The position numbers and the translations under genes are program-made. DNA of 13,047 nucleotides from G039029935 sp039029935 (GTDB lineage: Bacteria; Chloroflexota; Anaerolineae; Caldilineales; Caldilineaceae), in the NCBI GenBank assembly GCA_039029935.1, contig JBCCFC010000247.1, positions 1 to 13,047 on the forward strand. The letters run 5' to 3'. A model generated the notes under the pieces. The model had not been told where the DNA came from. It ran no database searches and saw only the letters and a program-made list of their open reading frames with translations. This document shows, in pieces, positions 6,836-13,047 of this stretch; position 1 is the first letter of the stretch, and every line of letters starts with the position of its first letter.

Positions 6836-8893
6836 TTACTTGCTATTTAATAAGCCGCTACGCTCTGTAAGCTCTCTAGCGATAGTGCTAAATGTTTCGG
6901 TTAGTGCGTTCATGCTGACAAAAAAGCTGTTTTGGTCTGACGACGAAATCTTTTTCAGGAACTCTTTGTCAGCTCCTCCAAATCCGATGCCAACAACCTC
7001 AATACCCACTTCATGACATTTTTTCGCTTTTTCGACAGCTCGGTTTTGATGTGACCATCGACCATCGGCCAAAACCAGCGCATAACGAATACCGCTGGTG
7101 CTGTGAAGTAGCTCATGAATTTTTGTAAAAGGGTGTCCTAGATTACTCCCACCTGTACGACCAATTGTGAGGTCGTCAATTTTATTGCCAATCTCTTTTG
7201 AATTTTGAGACTTATGTAACTCAACTAAGACCCTATCTGAGAACGCAATTAACCCAATAGACGTGTTTGTGAGGTCGCATTGGGAAACAAAAGCATGTGC
7301 GGCCTTTTTGGCTTCTTCCAGCGGCCTACCAGTCATACTGCCCGACAGGTCAAAGGCAAGATACACAGACAAATGCTCCCGTGCCATCTCCATGACTGGT
7401 TGTCCGGCAAAGCGTTCTGGCACGTCTTCTGGGAGTGGTTCGAGCGTCAGCGTTAAGGGGTGACTTGTGGTACGTTCTGCCGCCGAAACGTCAACCATGC
7501 CATTTTTGTTATAGCGATAGGTAATATCGATGATGGCCTGGGCTGCTTGGATGTGTGGGATATCGGAAAAGACATACTTACCTAGATACTTGGACAAAAT
7601 TGGGTCGGATGATTCGCCTTGGGTCATGAAAACTTCAAGTTTATTGTCGCCACGACGGCTCAACCGCAACTGATATGGGTGTGTCTCGTCGGCGGGAATG
7701 GGCTTATTTTTTGGAATAATGATACTGTTGATGTAGGCTGTATTGTCCTGATTGATGGCGATCATGCCCATGCTATGCCCCATCACATCGGTTGACTTTT
7801 TGCGTCCAGCCAGCAAGAACATCGGCTCATCGGCGGGTTTGAGCGCGTCCATTTCCATCGCTGCATGGATGGCCGCACCCAGTGCGACGGCCTCATCTGG
7901 GTTGACCGTTGTCAGCGGTGGCTTGCCACTCATCTCCTTGACCAAATCGCGGATCATGGGCATACGGGTGGACCCACCAACCAGCAGGGTTTGAGAAATG
8001 TCTTGCCAATTTAGACCCACGTCCTTGATGACATTGTTTGTGATGCCGCGTGTATCATCGGTCAAATACTTGGTTAAGTCTGTAAACAGTTCACGACTGA
8101 TGGCATAGGTCCCTGTATGTCCCATCCCTTGAACACGAACGTCGATGGCGTTGCGTGTTGATAGGCTGCGCTTAACCTGCTCAGATTGCACCAGCAATGC
8201 GTTAAAATCATCACCCGCCAATTCCACGCCAAATTCCTCTTCAAATTGTTGGCATAGATAGTTAAAAATAACATCATCCCAATTCTTGCCACCCAAATTG
8301 TGGTCGCCACCTGTTCCCAACACACGTTGCTCATCAGCAGTAATTTCTACAACCGAAACGTCAAATGTTCCACCGCCCAAATCATAGACCAAGAGGGTTT
8401 GCTTGCCTTGTGTGGGACGCAGACCATAGGCAAAGGCAGCGGCAGTTGGTTCATTGATAATCGACAGAACCTCCAATCCAGCCTGTTTCCCTGCCTCAAT
8501 GGTTGCGGCGCGTTCGGCCTGCATAAAATAAGCGGGGACTGTGATGACGGCATGGGTCACTATCTCGCCTAAATGCGTCTCTGCTGTCTGCTTTAATTGT
8601 TGCAAAACCAGTGCTGAGAGATCAATGGGGGTGTATGTCCGATCTCCATAGGAGAGTTGGAAGTTGGGCATGCCCATCTGCCGCTTGAAAAATGCCGCAA
8701 CATTCTCTTCACCCAATCCTTGACGCTCCTTGGCATCTTCACCAACTACAGGTGGGTCTTCACTAATATCGATGACCGAAGGGGTGGTTGCGTTGCCCTC
8801 TGCATTGGGAATAATTTCTGGGTTGCCCTCTTGATTGATAAAGGCTACGGCTGAATATGTTGTCCCTAAATCAATCCCGATGAATGTACTCAT
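6836..8893 (-). CDS. Hsp70 with C-terminal von Willebrand A domain
   Basis: A 685-residue protein. ATG 8891-8893 is preceded by GAGGTG (8898-8903). The Hsp70 ATPase domain (about 1-350) has all family signatures: phosphate loop 1 GIDLGTTYS (6-14), the expected catalytic lysine in FFKRQMG (K70), INEPTAAAFAYG (146-157), VYDLGGGTFDVS (169-180) and LLVGGSTRMP (303-312). A substrate-binding beta domain follows at about 360-485. The helical lid is missing. In its place residues 505-680 form a VWA domain with an intact MIDAS: DLSGS (D515, S517, S519), T580 in RTGGSN, and D610 in LADGRW. VWA domains bind partners through a divalent metal, so this arm probably recruits a protein ligand. The gap from the upstream Hsp70 gene is 20 bp, implying cotranscription. 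Numbers are counted by eye. Confidence 0.92.
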   Translation of the reverse strand: MSTFIGIDLGTTYSAVAFINQEGNPEIIPNAEGNATTPSVIDISEDPPVVGEDAKERQGLGEENVAAFFKRQMGMPNFQLSYGDRTYTPIDLSALVLQQLKQTAETHLGEIVTHAVITVPAYFMQAERAATIEAGKQAGLEVLSIINEPTAAAFAYGLRPTQGKQTLLVYDLGGGTFDVSVVEITADEQRVLGTGGDHNLGGKNWDDVIFNYLCQQFEEEFGVELAGDDFNALLVQSEQVKRSLSTRNAIDVRVQGMGHTGTYAISRELFTDLTKYLTDDTRGITNNVIKDVGLNWQDISQTLLVGGSTRMPMIRDLVKEMSGKPPLTTVNPDEAVALGAAIHAAMEMDALKPADEPMFLLAGRKKSTDVMGHSMGMIAINQDNTAYINSIIIPKNKPIPADETHPYQLRLSRRGDNKLEVFMTQGESSDPILSKYLGKYVFSDIPHIQAAQAIIDITYRYNKNGMVDVSAAERTTSHPLTLTLEPLPEDVPERFAGQPVMEMAREHLSVYLAFDLSGSMTGRPLEEAKKAAHAFVSQCDLTNTSIGLIAFSDRVLVELHKSQNSKEIGNKIDDLTIGRTGGSNLGHPFTKIHELLHSTSGIRYALVLADGRWSHQNRAVEKAKKCHEVGIEVVGIGFGGADKEFLKKISSSDQNSFFVSMNALTETFSTIARELTERSGLLNSK

Positions 8894-8913
8894 ACGTCAC
8901 CTCGAATTTACCA

Positions 8914-10605
8914 TTATGAAATCACGATTTGGGTTGAACGTGCCTTGGCCTCTTCTAATAATTCCTGCGAGATAATACGTGATGTGTCAATTTCGACTTC
9001 GATAGTAAAATTTTGGGACACTTCTCTTGCCAACACATGAAGTCGCCCCTGTTCATTTAGCTGAAATGTTACCTCGATGGGCGCACGTTCTGGCAGACCT
9101 TTGGGAAGAGGTAACAGGGCATCACCTATTTTTTCACAAAGTGGAATTTCGACTTGATCATCTGACAATATGTTCTCCATGATTTTAATTTCAACGTTAT
9201 ATTGATTGTCTTCCAGTGTGTAAAAATTTCGTGTTACATCCGCAGGAACGGGTGCATTCATCAAAATTAGATTGAAGACTTTTTCCTCCATCGTGGCTTT
9301 ATCTGCAACGGCGACCATACCAAAGCTATGACTCGACACGTTGACAATTTTTGTGTTGTATTGCTTGGCAACGCTTTCTTTGGTCACGCCAAGTTGGTCG
9401 GCCACCTCTTGCTCGGCAGATTCACGCAGTGATGGCATCAGGGCTGGGGAGTCATCATCAATGCCCAGTTCTTCTTTTTTGCGTTCAATCTCGGCATCCA
9501 CAGCCTCTTCAATGCTCAACTTTTGACCAAACAGAGCCGCGCCCTTGGCAACTGATTCATCTGGATCAAATAGAAGTGGTTCTTTACCAAACTCAGCCTG
9601 TAACCGTTGTGAGACACAAGGCATTTTGGTGGAGCCACCGACCAATAAAATTTGGTCAAACTCTTCAATGCCTTTTTTCTTAGCTTCCTCCAACATTTTA
9701 TGTGTATAGTCAATGGTTGTTTGGAGCAGATGCTCGGTCAATGCTTCAAATTTCTCACGCGTCAATTCCACTCGTTGTCGGTTGCCCACATGGGCAACGG
9801 CAACAGTCGCTTTATTCCTTGGCGTCAGGGATTTCTTGGCATCCTCGGCGCGCATCCATAGATCTTGCAGCGTCTCTGGGTCATCCATCGGATCATCGTC
9901 GGAACCAGCAAGACGCATCCACTCCTCTGCTAAGTACTTTACAATGGCTTCATCCCAGTTGCGACCACCAAGATTGTAATCACCACCTGTGGCAATGGTC
10001 GTGATATTGCCGCCGTGAATCTCGATCATCGTACAGTCAAACGTGCCGCCGCCAAGGTCATAGACCAAAATCACTTGGTTTGCGCTTGTGTCCATACCAT
10101 AGGAAATGGCCGCAGCGGTTGGCTCATTGAGGACATTACGCACGTTTAGCCCGGCAATTTCACCCGCCTTTGCCGTTGCTTCGCGCTCGTTGATACCAAA
10201 ATAGGCTGGGCATGTAATCACGACATCCGTAATTGTATGCCCCGTTGCGGCCTGTGCATCATCAACCAGTTTGCGTAGAATATACGATGAGATCTCCTCT
10301 GCTGAATACTGAACATCTTCATAGGTAAAAGACCAGCCAGCCAGCCCCATCTGCCGTTTGACCATCTCGACGACATTATCTGGAAAGAGAACGGCGTTAT
10401 TCTTGGCCTCTTTGCCAATCACACGATTTTCTGCGCTTTCAAAGTAAATGACAGAAGGCGTTGTATGGTCGCCAAGCTCATTGGCTGGAACAACGGGTTT
10501 CCCAAATTCATCAATATAGGCAATACAGGAGTATGTTGTCCCCAAGTCAATGCCAAAAACGGGTGTGGCGGTGTTTGTACTTTCGTTTGAATGTATGTCT
10601 GTCAT
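8914..10605 (-). CDS. lidless Hsp70 (DnaK family)
   Basis: A 563-residue protein starting at ATG 10603-10605. AAGGAG (10611-10616), 5 bases upstream, decides this start; an in-frame GTG at 10609-10611 overlaps that site and is unlikely. The ATPase domain (about 15-360) carries FGIDLGTTYS (17-26), MVKRQMG (81-87), LNEPTAAAISYG (159-170), VYDLGGGTFDCT (181-192) and LLVGGSTKMP (320-329). A charged helical insertion of about 60 residues (361-420) replaces the short interdomain linker. The beta substrate-binding domain is about 420-540. Only a short helix follows, so the lid of a normal DnaK (about 600-640 residues) is absent. It sits 47 bp after the GrpE-like gene and 20 bp before the Hsp70-VWA gene. 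The two share the ATPase domain and probably arose by duplication. It is unlikely to be the housekeeping DnaK. Confidence 0.92.
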   Translation of the reverse strand: MTDIHSNESTNTATPVFGIDLGTTYSCIAYIDEFGKPVVPANELGDHTTPSVIYFESAENRVIGKEAKNNAVLFPDNVVEMVKRQMGLAGWSFTYEDVQYSAEEISSYILRKLVDDAQAATGHTITDVVITCPAYFGINEREATAKAGEIAGLNVRNVLNEPTAAAISYGMDTSANQVILVYDLGGGTFDCTMIEIHGGNITTIATGGDYNLGGRNWDEAIVKYLAEEWMRLAGSDDDPMDDPETLQDLWMRAEDAKKSLTPRNKATVAVAHVGNRQRVELTREKFEALTEHLLQTTIDYTHKMLEEAKKKGIEEFDQILLVGGSTKMPCVSQRLQAEFGKEPLLFDPDESVAKGAALFGQKLSIEEAVDAEIERKKEELGIDDDSPALMPSLRESAEQEVADQLGVTKESVAKQYNTKIVNVSSHSFGMVAVADKATMEEKVFNLILMNAPVPADVTRNFYTLEDNQYNVEIKIMENILSDDQVEIPLCEKIGDALLPLPKGLPERAPIEVTFQLNEQGRLHVLAREVSQNFTIEVEIDTSRIISQELLEEAKARSTQIVIS

Positions 10606-10629
10606 AATCACTCCTTGGTAGATTTAAAC

Positions 10630-10656
10630 GTAAGCCGGAATCTAAGTCGGGCTTAC
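10630..10656 (-). other. intercistronic hairpin between the grpE-like and hsp70 genes
   Basis: GTAAGCC and GGCTTAC (10630-10636 and 10650-10656) can pair in a 7-bp stem with a 13-base loop. The stem includes the grpE-like stop codon (10653-10655) and ends 13 bases before the Shine-Dalgarno sequence of the hsp70 gene. No U tract follows, so it is not a standard terminator. It may affect mRNA processing, stability or translational coupling, which would set the ratio of exchange factor to chaperone. Confidence 0.35.
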
Positions 10657-11567
10657 ACAGATGCCTCTTCCGCATCACTATTTTTTATATCACTGGACAT
10701 TTCAACGTGATAGGTATAGACCCATTCCTGTTGAAGAATCCGGTCTTCAAAGATGAATCCTTTGCGTACACTGCGGGCAACGCGGTGTGCCTGTGCCGGA
10801 TGCGCTGTTGGTATTGTGCCCAGCGAACGCTGACGCCTACCATCAAATGGTGTATCTGAACTGCTGAAAAGTTCAACATCATGTTTGGCAAGAATGTCTT
10901 CAATCGACCACAAAAATGATTGCATATTGTCTCGTAGTTGCGCGTCGGCATGGTGGTTGGTCTCTTCTGTTGATTGCCCAGCTTGTCCTTCTTCTTGGAG
11001 AATTTTCTCTAAATCATTGTATAGGCTGATCAAATCGTGCAGGATCGGGCGTAAAATCTTGAAATGTAAGCCCTCTTTATAGGCTTGTAGTTCTTGGTGC
11101 AAGGTATCAATCATGTGGTCTTTGTTGGTGTCAATGTGAATTTTCGAGGTGAAATCACGTTGAAGGCCACCCAACATCTGCTGGATTGCGGCAAGTATAT
11201 CCGCTGCCGCATCGGGTTCAACGACATTGCGATGCAAGATAGCATCGACCTCGGCAATGGTATCAGACGCGGCAACAATATCTGTGTCTGAATCATCTAT
11301 AGGGTCGGCACCCGCACTATCCGACTCGGTGTGGTTAGGCTCAGCGCTGATAGACTCGTTGTTATCCGGTGCAATGTCTTCATGGTTGACATGTGTTTCA
11401 TCTTGGCTTATTGACTCATCATCTACATCAGAAGCAGTTGTAGACTGTGCGTCGCTCTCGATGTTAGGCTCGATTTTGGGGATAGTCGGAATATCGAGGG
11501 GTTGGGTGTCTGGATTATTGGTTTGTGGGTTAAGTTCAGTGTCAATAGATTGAGATTGTGTGTTCAT
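10653..11567 (-). CDS. GrpE-like nucleotide exchange factor with acidic N-terminal extension
   Basis: A 304-residue protein. ATG 11565-11567 is preceded by GGAGA (11575-11579), 7 bases upstream. Residues 1-115 are low-complexity, rich in D, E, S, T and N, and probably disordered. Residues 120-230 are helical, including DTLHQELQAYKEG and KILRPILHDLISLYNDLEKIL, as in the GrpE dimer and head helices. Residues 230-288 match the GrpE beta-wing: VELFSSSDTPFDGRRQRSLG, then a gap, then ARSVRKGFIFEDRILQQEWV, comparable with the family pattern of FDPxxHEAV and VxxGYxxxxRVLRPAxV. The GrpE call is therefore good although the length exceeds the usual 180-220 residues. It should release ADP from the Hsp70s encoded downstream. 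The 82-bp gap before it (11568-11649) shows no clear promoter or terminator. Confidence 0.82.
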   Translation of the reverse strand: MNTQSQSIDTELNPQTNNPDTQPLDIPTIPKIEPNIESDAQSTTASDVDDESISQDETHVNHEDIAPDNNESISAEPNHTESDSAGADPIDDSDTDIVAASDTIAEVDAILHRNVVEPDAAADILAAIQQMLGGLQRDFTSKIHIDTNKDHMIDTLHQELQAYKEGLHFKILRPILHDLISLYNDLEKILQEEGQAGQSTEETNHHADAQLRDNMQSFLWSIEDILAKHDVELFSSSDTPFDGRRQRSLGTIPTAHPAQAHRVARSVRKGFIFEDRILQQEWVYTYHVEMSSDIKNSDAEEASV

Positions 11568-11649
11568 TTGTGTATCTCCAGAAAAATAAGACCGATGTGT
11601 AATTTGAGTCTTTTGTAGTTTTGCTTGCAGTTGTTTTTATGAAGAAAAA

Positions 11650-13047
11650 TCAAAATTCATCATGAATTTTTTCAACAGATTCCTTCGCTGAACGTAGACC
11701 ATTACCGTAATCCTCAAATTTTTTTAGAATAGGTCGAATTGCACTGGCTTGAATATCTGACGAAACGTCTTCCAATATGAGTAAGTTTTCATCAGTATTC
11801 TCAAGACATTTGATTGCATGTTCAATCGGTTGATGTATCTCTTCCGAATATTGGTTGATCAGATCTGCGTATCTCTTCTCGAGGCGGATTACTTTACTAT
11901 TAATTTGCCGATGAAGTCTACCTAACTTAGAGTTGTCAAAGTGTTGCTCGATTTCTTTATGAAGTTCTCTTGTTATTTGAAAAGCTTCATTTTTACGATA
12001 ATCTTCCATAGATGAAAATAGTCGATGCAACGCGGGCTGTGTGATTTCGTTACGATACTTTTTAACCCTACTTGAATGAGTAGAGGATAATACTCGATTA
12101 CGAATAGCGAAAAATCGAGCTAGACCAACTGTCATACATGAGGTTGTTAAACAAATAAGCACAGTTAATAACCATGCATTTACAGTATTAGGAAAAAATT
12201 CCAAACTCAAATTAGTAAGAATAGTCAGAACAATAAGCGTAAGAAATGTAAAACCAGTCGCCATGGCAGCTTGATTCAATGAGTAGACAGAAATTTCACG
12301 CGTCGTTGTACGCCTTTCCTTATCAATTTCACGTGAACATTCGTTGATTGTATGAGAAATGTCTGTTATATATCGATGCACTAAGCTTGATTTTGCAGAA
12401 ATTGCAGAGGCCGGAGTTGGTAGTTGTCGTTTGGTACTTCCATACTCTAGCCGCTCTAGATCAGCATTCAACGATTGAACTTCATTTAATATCTCCTCTT
12501 GCTCATGATAAAAAGTTTCTGAGAACTCTTTACTCACGTCGAACGGAAGAAATTCAGGGAAAACTCCCGTATGTATCTCATTACGCCAATGGTCGAGTTG
12601 AAAGTCTTCAAACTTAATTTTCTCAGCTTCATCTGTTAACCTGCCAAGTCCTAACTGCTCGATAGTTGCTTTAGCTTTATAAGCAATGACACCCGCTTTG
12701 TAAATATTCATGGAGTCAATGTAGTGATCCATCATAATATCTAACTCATCAATCGATTCTTGATAAATCAACTGGGCATCAGATAAATATCGTATTTTGA
12801 TAATGTTATCTTCCAGTTTGTTAACCCCTTCTTCTACAGATTGCAACTTAGATTTCCAAGATGATAGTGCCTCGCGGACGGTTTGCTTATGCTCATAGAG
12901 TAAGAATCTATGTACAGATTGAATTACCTCTAATGTTTCCTCTTCAAACTCGTCGCTACTCAGTAAACTGCTAGATACAGCACTCCCTTTCACAATGCGA
13001 GCAACATCTTTTTCAGATGAGAGTATCTGCTGAACTTGAGTATTTGC
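11650..13047 (-). CDS. C-terminal part of a membrane protein, probably dynamin-like GTPase
   Basis: An open frame of 465 codons that stays open to the right window edge, so the gene very probably starts outside. A GTG at 12991-12993 could serve as a start, but the 18 codons before it are open and of the same character, and no Shine-Dalgarno sequence is visible. Counting from the first visible residue, 1-250 are mostly long charged helices. Two hydrophobic segments at about 261-284 (ATGFTFLTLIVLTILTNLSL) and 290-315 form a TM hairpin. Residues 320-465 are again coiled-coil-like helices, ending in HDEF. Helical stalk, membrane paddle and helical stalk is the C-terminal layout of bacterial dynamin-like proteins. 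The GTPase P-loop would lie outside the window, so the call rests on architecture and on the neighbouring Hsp70/GrpE genes. The alternative is a coiled-coil membrane protein of another family. It looks more AT-rich than the chaperone genes. Confidence 0.6.
   Translation of the reverse strand, partial: ANTQVQQILSSEKDVARIVKGSAVSSSLLSSDEFEEETLEVIQSVHRFLLYEHKQTVREALSSWKSKLQSVEEGVNKLEDNIIKIRYLSDAQLIYQESIDELDIMMDHYIDSMNIYKAGVIAYKAKATIEQLGLGRLTDEAEKIKFEDFQLDHWRNEIHTGVFPEFLPFDVSKEFSETFYHEQEEILNEVQSLNADLERLEYGSTKRQLPTPASAISAKSSLVHRYITDISHTINECSREIDKERRTTTREISVYSLNQAAMATGFTFLTLIVLTILTNLSLEFFPNTVNAWLLTVLICLTTSCMTVGLARFFAIRNRVLSSTHSSRVKKYRNEITQPALHRLFSSMEDYRKNEAFQITRELHKEIEQHFDNSKLGRLHRQINSKVIRLEKRYADLINQYSEEIHQPIEHAIKCLENTDENLLILEDVSSDIQASAIRPILKKFEDYGNGLRSAKESVEKIHDEF

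Noticed and set aside
10813..10828. A further copy of the parB-internal palindrome
   Set aside because: ATTGTGCCCAGCGAAC resembles the repeat but lacks symmetry and has several mismatches; it is explained by the grpE-like coding sequence.
11568..11649. CIRCE or another known heat-shock operator before the grpE-like gene
   Set aside because: No TTAGCACTC-N9-GAGTGCTAA or similar inverted repeat is visible here or in the other gaps of the series.

Overview
The window looks like a piece of a filamentous Chloroflexota genome, most likely Herpetosiphon or a relative (chromosome or large plasmid). This is an inference from three things: moderate GC, a secreted protein with the YLPxIF-type start common in Chloroflexi exported proteins, and a ParB-like protein with a Cys4 module. 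No rRNA or other phylogenetic marker is present, so the assignment is tentative.

Layout, left to right. Positions 1-239 (minus) hold the N-terminal part of a secreted protein cut by the window edge. Positions about 384-711 (minus) hold a decayed IS1-family transposase relic. Positions 753-794 hold a likely promoter overlapped by two short palindromes centred 20 bp apart, reading into a ParB-like gene at 865-2928 (plus). Inside that gene, at 1824-2391, nine copies of one invariant 16-bp palindrome recur at exactly 69-bp spacing. They stay in frame and encode a 23-residue repeat directly after a Cys4 module.

The rest of the window, 2935-13047, is a five-gene minus-strand series. In transcription order it is: the C-terminal part of a membrane protein with a central two-TM hairpin and long helices (probably a dynamin-like GTPase, cut by the window edge); a GrpE-like nucleotide exchange factor with a long acidic N-terminus; a lidless Hsp70; a second Hsp70 whose lid is replaced by a von Willebrand A domain with an intact MIDAS; and a 1257-residue protein with two degenerate J-like segments lacking HPD, a double zinc ribbon, fibronectin-III-like domains and a helical C-terminus. 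Gaps between them are 82, 47, 20 and 127 bp. The last gap contains three 11-bp direct repeats that may give the large gene its own control.

The series reads as a dedicated chaperone machine: two Hsp70s, an exchange factor and an unusual J-like/adaptor protein, next to a probable membrane-remodelling protein. It is not the housekeeping dnaK-grpE-dnaJ operon, because both Hsp70s lack the normal lid, no canonical J-domain is visible and no CIRCE element was found. The ParB-like gene converges on this cluster, with 6 bp between stop codons, and may be functionally separate.
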